NCBI RefSeq assembly: GCF_014203355.1
Contig: NZ_JACHIR010000004.1
Location: forward strand, 164,533 to 228,532
Length of the DNA stretch: 64,000 nt
Origin: Kutzneria kofuensis
GTDB lineage: Bacteria; Actinomycetota; Actinomycetes; Mycobacteriales; Pseudonocardiaceae
Direction of reading: 5' to 3'
A program made the position numbers and the translations under genes. Shown here one piece after another: positions 8,928 to 17,778 of this stretch (the stretch's first letter is position 1; each line of letters begins with the position of its first letter). The notes under the pieces are model-generated. The model did not search any database. It was not told the origin of the DNA and was given only the letters and a program-made list of their open reading frames with translations.

Positions 8928-9479
8928 ATGGCCAGCACAGCAGACCGGGCCAGTGCCGAGGTGACGCCGGCGAGCCTGCGACTGCCGGGGATCGTGCTCG
9001 GAGTGGGGCTGGGCGGGTTCGTCGACGGCATCCTGCTGCACCAGATCCTGCAGTGGCACCACATGCTGACCAGCACGAACACCGACAACATCGGTGTGCC
9101 GTACTACGACCCCGACACCGTTCCCGGCCTGCGGATGAACACGGTGTGGGACGGCGTCTTCCACACCGTGTGCTGGCTGGCCGTCCTGCTGGGCCTGGCC
9201 ATCCTCTACAACCGCGTCACCCGCGACCGCCGCCGCGTGTGGACCTCCCGCGTCCTGTGGGGCTGGATCCTGGCCGGCTGGGGGCTGTTCAACCTCGTCG
9301 AAGGCATCCTCGACCACCACATCCTGGGCATCCACCACGTCCGCGGCGGCCCTTACCAGCTCTGGTGGGACATCGGCTTTCTCGTCCTGGGCGCCCTGCT
9401 GCTCGTCGGCGGCCACCTGCTCCAGCGCAGCGGACGCGCCGTCGATCCCGGCGGCCAGGTGGCAGGACGACCCGACTGA
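8928..9479 (+). CDS. DUF2243 membrane protein
   Basis: 183 residues. ATG 8928 is chosen over an earlier start at 8859 because the upstream segment is Arg-rich and a GGAG lies just ahead of 8928. Four hydrophobic segments are visible. The DUF2243 hallmarks are present: GGFVDGILLHQILQWHH, a central WDGVFHT, and NLVEGILDHHILGIHHV. The many conserved His suggest metal or heme association, but the family is uncharacterised. The TGA overlaps the ATG of the CtaG-like gene (TGATG), so the two are translationally coupled and probably work in copper/heme or oxidase assembly (inference from the pairing). Confidence 0.85.
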   Translation: MASTADRASAEVTPASLRLPGIVLGVGLGGFVDGILLHQILQWHHMLTSTNTDNIGVPYYDPDTVPGLRMNTVWDGVFHTVCWLAVLLGLAILYNRVTRDRRRVWTSRVLWGWILAGWGLFNLVEGILDHHILGIHHVRGGPYQLWWDIGFLVLGALLLVGGHLLQRSGRAVDPGGQVAGRPD

Positions 9480-10444
9480 TGGACATGCCCCAGCACGCCC
9501 ATACGGCCGGCAACGACATCCTCTCGGCACTGCTGCCCGCGCTCGTCCTGTTCGCCTGCGCCGCCGGCTACCTGCACCTGGCCAGGCGCGCCCACCGTCG
9601 TAACCCGGCACTGGGCTGGAGCCGATGGCGAACGGCCAGCTTCACCCTCGGCCTCGTCCTGCTGGCCGTCGCACTGTTGCCGCCCGTCGCACCATGGGCC
9701 CACATCGACTTTCGCGGTCACATGGCCCAGCACCTGCTGATCGGCATGTACGCGCCACTGGCACTTGTGCTCGGTGCACCCGTCACCCTCGCACTACGGG
9801 CTGTGTCCACCCGCCGCGGCCGGCAGTTCACCGCTCTCCTGCACAGCCGTCCGGCTCGACTGCTGGCACATCCCGCCATTGCGCTGCTGTTGTCGACCGG
9901 CAGCCTCGCGGTGCTCTACTTCAGCCCGCTCCACGAAACGATCACCAGCCAGCCGGCCGGGCACTGGCTGCTGCACGCCCACTTCCTGTTCTCCGGCTGC
10001 CTGTTCGCCTACGTCATCGCCGGGCCCGACCCCGCCCCCGCACGACCCGGCGTCCGGACCAGGCTGGTCTACCTCGGCTGCGCCATCGCAGCGCACGCGG
10101 CGATCTCACAGTTGATGTACGGGGGATACTGGATCGACATCCACGCCCCCGCCGCCCAGATCCGGGGAGCCGCGGAGATCATGTACTACGGCGGCGACAT
10201 CGCCGAACTGCTCCTCGCCGCCGCTCTCGTCGCGACCTGGCGCCCCGAGCACACGTCCGGCCCGTCACGGTTTCCGCGCCACCGCGGCCAGCATCGAGTC
10301 GTGCCACAGGGTGTCGTCCACCACGCGCACCGATTCCGGGCGCCAGAACGACGTGTAGACCAGCCCGGGGTCGAGCACCTCCAGGTCGTCGAGCAGCGCC
10401 GCGATCCACTCCCGGGACCGGGCGGTCGCGGCGCTGGTCAGTGA
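9479..10444 (+). CDS. Cytochrome c oxidase assembly factor CtaG-like membrane protein
   Basis: 321 residues from ATG 9479. About seven membrane segments are visible. CtaG (caa3_CtaG) hallmarks are HMAQHLLIGMYAPLALVLGAP, HETITSQPAGHWLLHAHFLFSG and AHAAISQLMYGG; their conserved His/Met residues suit copper handling for oxidase maturation. It is coupled to the DUF2243 gene. The conserved membrane domain ends near residue 255. The remaining 60 residues are His/Arg/Pro-rich and are encoded antisense to the 3' end of the convergent methyltransferase gene, so the tail may be a run-through extension after loss of an earlier stop. Confidence 0.85.
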   Translation: MDMPQHAHTAGNDILSALLPALVLFACAAGYLHLARRAHRRNPALGWSRWRTASFTLGLVLLAVALLPPVAPWAHIDFRGHMAQHLLIGMYAPLALVLGAPVTLALRAVSTRRGRQFTALLHSRPARLLAHPAIALLLSTGSLAVLYFSPLHETITSQPAGHWLLHAHFLFSGCLFAYVIAGPDPAPARPGVRTRLVYLGCAIAAHAAISQLMYGGYWIDIHAPAAQIRGAAEIMYYGGDIAELLLAAALVATWRPEHTSGPSRFPRHRGQHRVVPQGVVHHAHRFRAPERRVDQPGVEHLQVVEQRRDPLPGPGGRGAGQ

Positions 10445-11086
10445 CTTGGTCATCTCGAGGACGGCACCGAACTCGAGCAGGTCCCGCTGGCGCCGGTCGA
10501 GGGTGGCGTGCGAGATCACGACGTGGCTGCCGGGGGCGAGCAGGGACTTGTAGTGGGCCACCATGGCGGCCGTCTCGTCGGCGTCCGGCAGGTAGTACAG
10601 CGACGCGGTCATCAGCAGGCCGATCGGTTCGTCGAAGTTCAGCAGCTGACGGGTGACCGGGGCCCTGAGCACGGCGCCGACGTGTCGCATGTCGGCCTCC
10701 ACGATGCCCACGCCCGCCACCCCGCCGAGGGTCAGCGTGCTGTGTGCGACCGCGACTTCCTCGTTGTCGACGTAGACCACACGGCTGTCGGGCTGTACCC
10801 GCCGGGCCATCTGGTGCACGCTCTCGCCGGTCGGGATGCCCGAGCCGAGATCGAGGTACTGGCGGACACCGGCCTCGGCGCAGGTGATCACCGCCCGCCG
10901 CAGGAACGCCCGGTTGGACCGGGCGGCGGCCCGCAACCAGGGCATCTGCTCGATGGCCCGCTCGGCCCAGTCCCGGTCGACCGCGAAGTTGCAGGCGCCG
11001 CCGATGAGGTAGTCGTACACCCTGGACGGGCTCGGCCTGCTCAGGTCGACCACCCAGGGGATGGGTCTCGACGCGTTCTCACCCAC
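10265..11086 (-). CDS. Actinomycete SAM-dependent methyltransferase (Methyltransf_19/DUF574 family)
   Basis: 273 residues from GTG 11086, with GGAGAGGTGG just upstream; a start at 11149 would add 21 residues without a ribosome site. Family features: SRPSPSRVYDYLIGGACNF near the N-terminus, AVDRDWAE, the SAM motif QYLDLGSGIPT, VVYVDNE and the C-terminal FWRP. This family is greatly expanded in actinomycetes and its substrates are unknown. It is convergent with the CtaG-like gene, with a 180-bp overlap, and divergent from the secreted hydrolase at 11318. Confidence 0.88.
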   Translation of the reverse strand: MGENASRPIPWVVDLSRPSPSRVYDYLIGGACNFAVDRDWAERAIEQMPWLRAAARSNRAFLRRAVITCAEAGVRQYLDLGSGIPTGESVHQMARRVQPDSRVVYVDNEEVAVAHSTLTLGGVAGVGIVEADMRHVGAVLRAPVTRQLLNFDEPIGLLMTASLYYLPDADETAAMVAHYKSLLAPGSHVVISHATLDRRQRDLLEFGAVLEMTKSLTSAATARSREWIAALLDDLEVLDPGLVYTSFWRPESVRVVDDTLWHDSMLAAVARKP

Positions 11087-11317
11087 AAAACCACCTCTCC
11101 GAGGTGGGCGACCGTACCGGACGCCGACGCCGACGGTGATCGGCACCACCCGTTCGGCGGCAGCGAATACCCTTTCAGGGTAAGGAAGTCAGCCGGTCAG
11201 GCCGTTACCGGCCACGCTGCGTTTCACACGATCGTGTCGAACCGGTGTCACCGGGTCCGAGCGGGGATAGCGTCCCTGGCCGCCAACGCTTCCCCACCGC
11301 CAGGAGGCCCCTTCCCG

Positions 11318-12358
11318 ATGAGACTGAGACCCTTGGCCGCTCTCGCGGCATCGCTCGTCGCCGGCTGCGCGCTGCTCGCCGCCGCGCCCACCGCATCCGC
11401 CGACCCCGCCCGCTGCTCCGAATACACCCTGCCGGTGTCCACCAACCTGCTGCTCCCGCTGAGCATGCACGGGCAGTTGTGCCTGCCGGCGGGCGCCGTC
11501 TCCCCCACGGTCCAACTGCTGCTGCACGGCGCCACGTACAACCGGATGTACTGGGACCTGCCCTACCAGCCCGCCAACTACTCGTACCAACGGGACATGG
11601 CCGCCAACGGGCTGGCCACCTTCGCCGTCGACGAGATCGGCATCGGGCAGAGCAGCCGGCCGTTGAGCGCCGTCATCACCGGCGCCATGCAGGCCGCCGC
11701 CGTGCACACGGTCGTGGGCGACCTCCGCGCCGGTGCCGTCGGCGGCATCGCCTTCAGCAAGGTCGTGCTCGTCGGCCACTCCGCCGGCTCGGCCATCTCG
11801 ATCATCGAGGCGGCCACTTACCACGACGTCGACGGCGTGCTGCTGACCGGGATGACCCACCTGCCCGACGCCCCCGTCGTGATCGAGGACGTCGCCCTCG
11901 GCCTGCACCCGGTGACGCTGGACCCGCAACTGGCCTCGCGCGGCGGCGATCCCGGCTACCTGACCACCGTGCCCGGCAGTCGCGGCACGATGTACTACTC
12001 CGCCGGCGACCTCGACCCGCTCGCCGTCGCCGCCGACGAGACGTACGCCAAGGACCAGGTCTCCGCGAGCAGCCTGCTCGACATCGTCGGGGTGGGCCTG
12101 GCGAGCCCGATCTCGCTGAACATCACCGCGCCGGTGCTCCTCGTCGACGGCACCAACGACACCGGCTTCTGCGGGCTGCTCCGCAACTGTGCCTACGCCG
12201 GCACGCTGCAGGACGAGGAGGCGCCGTACTTCGGCCCCGCCGCCCACCTGACGACCTACGTGCTCGCCGGCGCCGGACACTCGGTCGCACTCGCCGCCAA
12301 CGCCTCGCTGTACCGCGACGCCAGTCGCGCCTGGCTGAGCCAGTACGTCGGGATCTGA
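11318..12358 (+). CDS. Secreted alpha/beta hydrolase
   Basis: 346 residues from ATG 11318 with AGGAGG 11 nt upstream. A Sec signal covers residues 1-28 (ending TASADPA). The body is an alpha/beta hydrolase: oxyanion strand VQLLLHGATYN, nucleophile elbow VGHSAGSA, a late acid in LLVDGTNDTGFC and His in AGAGHSVAL. Cys pairs are consistent with export. The substrate is unknown; an esterase or lipase-like role is likely. The gene is monocistronic, bounded by a divergent promoter region and a strong hairpin. Confidence 0.85.
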   Translation: MRLRPLAALAASLVAGCALLAAAPTASADPARCSEYTLPVSTNLLLPLSMHGQLCLPAGAVSPTVQLLLHGATYNRMYWDLPYQPANYSYQRDMAANGLATFAVDEIGIGQSSRPLSAVITGAMQAAAVHTVVGDLRAGAVGGIAFSKVVLVGHSAGSAISIIEAATYHDVDGVLLTGMTHLPDAPVVIEDVALGLHPVTLDPQLASRGGDPGYLTTVPGSRGTMYYSAGDLDPLAVAADETYAKDQVSASSLLDIVGVGLASPISLNITAPVLLVDGTNDTGFCGLLRNCAYAGTLQDEEAPYFGPAAHLTTYVLAGAGHSVALAANASLYRDASRAWLSQYVGI

Positions 12359-12365
12359 GCGCACG

Positions 12366-12391
12366 AGGGCCCGGCGCACCGGCCGGGCCCT
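12366..12391 (+). terminator. Terminator hairpin after secreted hydrolase
   Basis: Perfect 10-bp stem AGGGCCCGGC / GCCGGGCCCT with a 6-nt loop, 7 nt after the stop codon; two T follow. Confidence 0.75.
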
Positions 12392-12585
12392 TATGCGCGC
12401 GTCGACTCGGACGTCCAGGCGGCCAAGCCGGGCGATCATGACGAGCGGGTCATTCCGCGCGAACACTGTCTGACGAGACACCATTGCGTCCCCTGGCGGA
12501 TGGCCACGCGGTTGAAAGAACGCGTCGGACACGCAGACTCGAATGCGTACGACGAAAAGCCGCACGTCACCAGGAGTGGACCGTG

Positions 12586-12825
12586 ATGGAAAAAAGGCTC
12601 CGTCGACCCTCCCCGCTACGCATCATCGACCAACTGTCCAGCGGCCCGCTCGAAATTCGAACAAGGGACCGCATCCGACGGACCACGGTCGATGTGGCGC
12701 CGACCGCGACCCGGTTCCGATTACTGGAGATGAACCGCCGGCGAGTTCAGGTCTTCTCCGTGGACGGCGGTCCCGGCGGCACGGACGACCTGCGCTCCTC
12801 CTGCCCGCGGCAGGTGCGGCGGTGA
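12586..12825 (+). CDS. Small basic hypothetical protein
   Basis: 79 residues from ATG 12586 with AGGAG 9 nt upstream; GTG 12583 is also in frame. It is Arg-rich throughout with no membrane segment and no Cys cluster. The family is not recognised. Its TGA overlaps the GTG of the next gene (GTGA), so the two are translationally coupled. Real translation is supported by the ribosome site and the coupling. Confidence 0.5.
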   Translation: MEKRLRRPSPLRIIDQLSSGPLEIRTRDRIRRTTVDVAPTATRFRLLEMNRRRVQVFSVDGGPGGTDDLRSSCPRQVRR

Positions 12826-13049
12826 ACCCGTGCGGACAGCTGCCGCAGCCCCATTTCACCTGGCAGCCCGCCGCGCTGCGGAGGCACTGCTATCTCGCGG
12901 ATCATCCCGCCTGGCCGGGCACCGAGCTGCCGGCGCTGTGCGGCGTGGTCATCGTCAGCCGTCGAGCCGACCGGGACGAGTGGTGGTGGCCGACGTGTCC
13001 GCACTGCTATGACGAGGCCCGGCGGATCCAGCTTCGCTGGGCCGGGTGA
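12822..13049 (+). CDS. Small zinc-finger protein (Pseudonocardiaceae type)
   Basis: 75 residues from GTG 12822. The pattern is FTWQPAALRRHCYL, then PGTELPALCG, then WWWPTCPHCYDEA. This His/Cys-x-x-Cys arrangement matches, from memory, the short zinc-finger proteins common in Amycolatopsis, Kutzneria and relatives, whose function is not established. The CPHC motif plus the upstream ALCG Cys and His could form one zinc site. It is coupled to the upstream basic protein by a GTGA overlap. Confidence 0.7.
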   Translation: MNPCGQLPQPHFTWQPAALRRHCYLADHPAWPGTELPALCGVVIVSRRADRDEWWWPTCPHCYDEARRIQLRWAG

Positions 13050-13289
13050 CGGCCGGTCCTGGTAACCGGAGTTGCCGAGGCACGCGCAGAAACACCCGCG
13101 CAGGCCACATCGTACTCGGGACGACAGTGTCTATTCCGGCCCGACGACTTCACCACGACCATGGGGAACCCGGCACTCGTACACCAATGGTTCTCACAGG
13201 GACGATGTTCGCGCGCCGCATTCGGTGTACAGAACTGCCGAGGGAAATACCGCGCGCGGACCTGGGGCCGGATCTCGGGGAGGACGCGG

Positions 13290-14099
13290 GTGGACGAACT
13301 GGCGGGGAATCGGCTGGCGCGGGTGGCGCCGGATGTGTCCGGCGGCCGGCACGTCACACCGAGAAATGTGCCGCTCGCGCTGGCCAACGCGCGATTCGCC
13401 GTGCGCGCGCTCGGCGGCGCGCGGCGGGAGGAGTGGTCCGTCGTGTCGACGCTCGCGGACCAGTTGTGCGCCCGGCAATTCCGCGCCGGCGAGGACCTGT
13501 GCTCGCCCGGACAGTGGCCGCCAGGCATATGGATCGTCCAGGACGGCATCGCGGAGGTCGCCGTCGGCGCCAACGGCAACCGGTGTGTGGTGCAGACGTT
13601 GTGCCGCGGGGACGCGTTCGGCCTGGCTCCGCTGATGTCGGGCCGCCGGACGCCGTGCCGCGTGCACGCCACCACCCATGTGTCCGCGTTGTTGTGGCCG
13701 GCGCACGAGTTTCTCGTTCAGCTGGAGCGGAATCCCGCGCTGGCCCGAATGTTGCTGCACGGTCTGGCCAACCGCATAGTCGACGGGCGAGTTCGGCTGT
13801 CGACCGTGCTGGCCAGCAGCTTGGAGGTGCGTGCGGCGCGCATACTGCTGTTGGAGGAACGCGACGGCGTGGTGCCGGTTTCGCAGGCGACGTTGGCGTC
13901 GATGATCGGCGCGTCGCGGCCGGCGCTCAACCGCGTGCTGCGGGACTTCCAGCGGGACCGGACGATCGAGCTTCAGTACCGCAGGATCAAACTCCTCGAC
14001 CACGACCGGCTCGACGACCTGGCCCAGTCCACGACGGCGCCCGCACAGCACGAGCTGTCGCGCGGGCCGCGGATACGCCAGCTCCACACGGGTTGCTGA
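13290..14099 (+). CDS. Crp/Fnr-family transcriptional regulator
   Basis: 269 residues from GTG 13290 with GGGGAGGA 6-13 nt upstream. Residues about 45-165 are a cyclic-nucleotide-binding beta-roll (GIWIVQDGIAEVAVG, GDAFGLAPL), followed by a dimerisation helix (LARMLLHGLANRI). The C-terminal winged helix has VSQATLASMIGASRPALNRVL as recognition segment. The PRTAA-like phosphate cassette of true CRP is not obvious, so the ligand is uncertain. It is convergent with a paralogue at 14160-14921. Confidence 0.87.
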   Translation: MDELAGNRLARVAPDVSGGRHVTPRNVPLALANARFAVRALGGARREEWSVVSTLADQLCARQFRAGEDLCSPGQWPPGIWIVQDGIAEVAVGANGNRCVVQTLCRGDAFGLAPLMSGRRTPCRVHATTHVSALLWPAHEFLVQLERNPALARMLLHGLANRIVDGRVRLSTVLASSLEVRAARILLLEERDGVVPVSQATLASMIGASRPALNRVLRDFQRDRTIELQYRRIKLLDHDRLDDLAQSTTAPAQHELSRGPRIRQLHTGC

Positions 14100-14159
14100 C
14101 GCCGCGCCCGGCAGGGTGGCTCGGTCAACCCCTTCCCTGCGTGGGTGCGGAATGGACAG

Positions 14160-14921
14160 CTACTTCGGTTCCGCACGGCGGCGGCTGTCGAGCACGCCGA
14201 CCGGTTCGTCCTGATAGGGCTGGGCGAGCCGGACCAGGGCGGCGCGGTCGAGGATCCGGATCGCCCGGTAGGACAGCTCGATGACGCCGGCCGTCCGGAG
14301 TCCGCGCAGGATGCGGTTGAGCGCCGGCCGGGAGGCGCCGATCATCGACGCGACGACGTCCTGCGGCAACGCGACAACATCGTCCCGCGCCTCGATCAGC
14401 AGCATGCGCGCCGCGCGGACCTCGAGGCTGCTGACCGCGACCGAGGCGAGCCGGACCCACCCGCTGGTCACGCGCCTGCTCAGCGTGGGCAGCAGCATCC
14501 GGGCCAGCGCCGGGTGCCGGTGCAGCGTGCCGAAGAACAGGCCGGCCGGCCATTCCAGGACCGACACGGTGTCCACCGCCTGGGCCTGGCACGGCAGAAC
14601 CTGCCGGCCGAGCAGCTGAACCATGCCGACGACCTCGCCGGCGCCGGCGGTCTGCACGACCCGGCGGCGCGCGCCCCGCCCGAGGGCCACCTCGACCAGG
14701 CCGTGCTGGATGATCCAGACCGCCGACGGCGGCCGGTCCGCCTGCCACAGCTTCTCGCCGGGCCGCAGCGACCGCAGCGACAACTGGGCGGCCAGCGTCG
14801 ACAGCACGCCGAAGTCGATGTCGCCCGAGTTCTCGGGGGTCTCGCCGCCGGACAGGCAACAAGCCGCGAATCGTGCCTTCTCCAGCCCGGCGCGGCGATG
14901 CTCGGGCCTGGCGTCGTCCAT
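14160..14921 (-). CDS. Crp/Fnr-family transcriptional regulator (paralogue)
   Basis: 253 residues from ATG 14921; GGAGGGGAG lies upstream. It has a beta-roll ligand domain (AVWIIQHGLVEVALG, GAGEVVGMVQLL), a long helix (LARMLLPTLSRRV) and a winged helix containing LPQDVVASMIGASRPALNRIL. It shares ASMIGASRPALNR and SSLEVRAAR with the neighbour at 13290-14099, so the two arose by duplication. Tails facing each other, they end 60 bp apart. Target and ligand are unknown. Confidence 0.87.
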   Translation of the reverse strand: MDDARPEHRRAGLEKARFAACCLSGGETPENSGDIDFGVLSTLAAQLSLRSLRPGEKLWQADRPPSAVWIIQHGLVEVALGRGARRRVVQTAGAGEVVGMVQLLGRQVLPCQAQAVDTVSVLEWPAGLFFGTLHRHPALARMLLPTLSRRVTSGWVRLASVAVSSLEVRAARMLLIEARDDVVALPQDVVASMIGASRPALNRILRGLRTAGVIELSYRAIRILDRAALVRLAQPYQDEPVGVLDSRRRAEPK

Positions 14922-15228
14922 CTGTCGCTCCCCTCCAGCTGCTGCCGACAGGGACGGGACACCGGTCGACGAGCGTCACGACGCGATATGCAGGATGCAA
15001 CTTGCCAGACGACAGCGCGGGGCAGTAGACAAGGCCGATCGATGCCACCCTATCGGGCGATACGAGTCACCCCCGAACGGCGCAGTGCGGGTTGATTCCT
15101 CCGTACCCACGCGGACATCGCCTGCACGAGCATTCGCCGCAACGGACCGAAGACTGACCCCGGCGCGACGGCGGCCCCTCGGCGGTGCGGGCATACCGCG
15201 CGGTCCGGGACGCCTCGACGTCACGTCA
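14922..15228. other. 307-bp intergenic region, no gene seen
   Basis: Lies between the start of the minus-strand Crp/Fnr gene and the stop of the PPK2 gene. It should hold the Crp/Fnr promoter. I see no hairpin, repeat or small gene that I can support. Confidence 0.4.
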
Positions 15229-16164
15229 TCAGGCTCGGCGTGAACCGCCCGCCGCCGTGGGAGCGTTCTCCTCGGCCTCGAGCTCTGCCCTGGCCTTCCG
15301 CAGCTCGTCACGAGCCTCGTCACTCACGCTCGGGTACTGCGGATCAAGTTCCATCAACGTGTGCGCCAGCACCGCACCGGCGCACAGGCGGGCGAACCAC
15401 TTCCGGTCCGCCGGGATCACGTGCCACGGCGCCCACGGAGTGCTCGTCGCCGACAGCATCTCGGAGAACGCGCGCTGGTAGTCCTTCCAGAACCGCCGTT
15501 CCCGGATGTCGGCGGCGGAGAACTTCCAGTTCCGCTCGGGCACGTCGATCCGCTTGAGGAACCGCGCGCGCTGTTCCTCCCACGACAGGTTGAGAAAGAG
15601 CTTCACCACGACGATCCCGTTGTCGGTCAGGTACCGCTCCCAGTCGTTGATCTCGCGGTACCGCCGGGCCCAGATGTCCTTGCCCCGGGACGCGTCGGGC
15701 AGGCGCTGCCGGTCCAGGTTCTCCGGGTGCACCCGGACCACGAGAACCTCCTCGTAGTGCGACCGGTTGAAGATCCCGATCTCACCGCGGGCGGGCAGCC
15801 GACGCGCGTAGCGCCACAGGTAGTCGTGATCGAGCTCCTCGGCCGAGGGGACCTTGAAGCTGCTCACCTTCACGCCCTGCGGGTTGACCCCGCTCATCAC
15901 GTGCCGGATCGTGCCGTCCTTGCCACCGGCATCGAGCGCCTGCAGGCACACCAGCACCCCACGGGTCTTCTCCGCGGCCAACCTGCGCTGGTACTCGGCG
16001 AGCAGGTCGACCCCGGCCGCCAACAGCTCCCGGCCCTCCCGCTTCTTCGTCACCCCGGCCTTGAAGGCCGGGTCGAAGTCCCGGGCCAGCCTGACCTTCG
16101 AACCCGGCTCGACCCGCAGTGGCTCGATGAAGTCCGCCGTCCACCTGGCCCGCACCTCGTTCAC
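15229..16164 (-). CDS. ppk2: Polyphosphate kinase 2 family (polyP:nucleotide phosphotransferase)
   Basis: 311 residues from GTG 16164, with GGGAGG upstream. Walker A is LDAGGKDGTIRHVMSGVNP, the lid-associated segment is FKVPSAEELDHDYLWR, and Walker B is GIFNRSHYEEVLVVRV. Later LFLNLSWEEQRARFLKRID and FWKDY complete the PPK2 pattern. Length fits single-domain PPK2. The enzyme transfers phosphate between polyphosphate and nucleoside mono- or diphosphates in the cytoplasm. The preferred nucleotide cannot be read from sequence. The upstream AI-2E gene on the same strand ends 167 bp away, so co-transcription is possible. Confidence 0.9.
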   Translation of the reverse strand: MNEVRARWTADFIEPLRVEPGSKVRLARDFDPAFKAGVTKKREGRELLAAGVDLLAEYQRRLAAEKTRGVLVCLQALDAGGKDGTIRHVMSGVNPQGVKVSSFKVPSAEELDHDYLWRYARRLPARGEIGIFNRSHYEEVLVVRVHPENLDRQRLPDASRGKDIWARRYREINDWERYLTDNGIVVVKLFLNLSWEEQRARFLKRIDVPERNWKFSAADIRERRFWKDYQRAFSEMLSATSTPWAPWHVIPADRKWFARLCAGAVLAHTLMELDPQYPSVSDEARDELRKARAELEAEENAPTAAGGSRRA

Positions 16165-16331
16165 TCGACGCCTCCCTCGGTGCCGGCCCCGGGACGAGGC
16201 TCGGTGGATCGTCCCCGCGATGATGTCCACGTCCTGGCCACCATCGCAACCGCGGCCCGTCCGGGACGACCATGTCGCACCGCCCCGTTCCGTCCGAAAT
16301 GGACGGTGCGGGCACGGCCCAGCCGGCGGCA

Positions 16332-17501
16332 TCAGGCTCGTCGGTGCTGATCACCGCGCTGCCGCCGCTCTCCCCCCGCCTTTCTCCTCCGCCGGGCGGC
16401 GGACTTCCGCGAGGCCCGTGGCGGTGTCCGGAGCAGCGCGGCGACCCAGCCGGCGTGCGGATCGACGTCGACCAGCACGACCATGACCAGCAACGTCGCC
16501 GGAATCGCCAGCAGCAGGCCCAGCGGGCCGAGGACCCAGGCCCAGAACACCAACGCCATGAACGCGGCCGCGGCCGACAGCCCGACGGCGTCGCCGACGT
16601 AGTAGGGCTGGATGAGCGACTGCGCGACGAAGTTGATCGCGGTGTACACCAGGATGACGATCAGCATGAGCTGCCAGCCGTTGCCGGCCAGGGCGAGCAG
16701 CGCGGGCGGGAGCAGCCCCAGGACGAAGCCGATGTTCGGAATGTAGTTCGTGACGAACGACAGCAGGCCCCACAACACCACCAGCGGGATGCCCATCCAC
16801 GCCAGCGCGACGGTGTCCAGCGCGGCGACGATCAGGCCGAAGACCGTCGTGACGACCAGGTACCGCCGGGTCCGGTGGGCGAAGCCCTCGAGGGCGACGG
16901 TGACCTGCGGGCGGTCGGCCGCGATCTCCAGCATCCTCGCGTCGACGCCGGCGGCCTCCATGCTGAGGAAGAGCAGCAACGCCAGCAGGAACACGATGCT
17001 GGTCGTCACTCCGGTCAGGTCGGCCAGCAGGGCTCCGAGGTAGGACAGCACCTTGCCGACGTCCAGCGAGGCGGCGATGTCGCGGAGCTGGGCCGATCCG
17101 ACGCCCAACCGGCCCAGCACGTCGGCGGTTTCCGCGACGAGCACCTGGAACCGGTCCGAATACTGGGGCAACAGCGTGGCCAGCCGCGCCAGCGAGACGA
17201 CCACCACCAGGCTGAACGCGACCAGAACGCCGTAGACCAACAGGACGAGCACCAGCGTCGCGGCCCAGGCGGGGAACCCGTGACGCCGCAACCGCTTGTG
17301 CACGGGGCTGATCACGATCACGATGACCAGCGCCAGCAGCGTCGGCGCGATCAGCCACGCCGCCGCCCTGATCCCGGCCACCGTGACGACCGCCGCGGCG
17401 GCGCCGAGGAGAATCACCAGGCCACGTGGCATGACCGCGCCCGCACGCGGTGCGGCCGCCGAAGCGGCCGGGATCCGTCCGTCAGGTATGGGACTCGTCA
17501 C
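16332..17501 (-). CDS. AI-2E family transporter (permease)
   Basis: 389 residues from ATG 17501. It has the AI-2E/UPF0118 layout: an N-terminal membrane pair, a long soluble stretch (residues about 110-185), then several helices including LWGLLSFVTNYIPNIGFVLGL, whose NYIPNIG is the family signature, and IQPYYVGDAVGLS. The C-terminus is a basic Arg/Lys tail. Members export small molecules or act as Na+/H+ antiporters; the name does not prove autoinducer transport. Confidence 0.88.
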   Translation of the reverse strand: MTSPIPDGRIPAASAAAPRAGAVMPRGLVILLGAAAAVVTVAGIRAAAWLIAPTLLALVIVIVISPVHKRLRRHGFPAWAATLVLVLLVYGVLVAFSLVVVVSLARLATLLPQYSDRFQVLVAETADVLGRLGVGSAQLRDIAASLDVGKVLSYLGALLADLTGVTTSIVFLLALLLFLSMEAAGVDARMLEIAADRPQVTVALEGFAHRTRRYLVVTTVFGLIVAALDTVALAWMGIPLVVLWGLLSFVTNYIPNIGFVLGLLPPALLALAGNGWQLMLIVILVYTAINFVAQSLIQPYYVGDAVGLSAAAAFMALVFWAWVLGPLGLLLAIPATLLVMVVLVDVDPHAGWVAALLRTPPRASRKSAARRRRKAGGERRQRGDQHRRA

Positions 17502-17778
17502 CTGCCGCTGCTTTCGTTCGCGCTACCCGCGTCATCACCGCACATGCCGGCACTGTGGCACGGCCGGCACGGCGGAGTCCTCATCCGTCCGGGGTGACAC
17601 AGTCCCCACGAACGTTTCGTCCGGAAGTGCCTCGCCGGCATGGAGTGTGGCGGCAGGGTGGCGTGTGGCCGGCCCACACTCTCGTGGCGTCGATGCTGGT
17701 TCGCCGGGACATGGTCCGGGTCAGGCGGCGGCCCTAGCGTTGGTCGGTGAACCGTCCGCGCGTGGGAAAGGTGCGACG

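Noticed and set aside
16332..17501. Quorum-sensing AI-2 exporter
   Set aside because: The family name does not prove autoinducer transport and no LuxS or Lsr gene is present; kept as AI-2E family permease.
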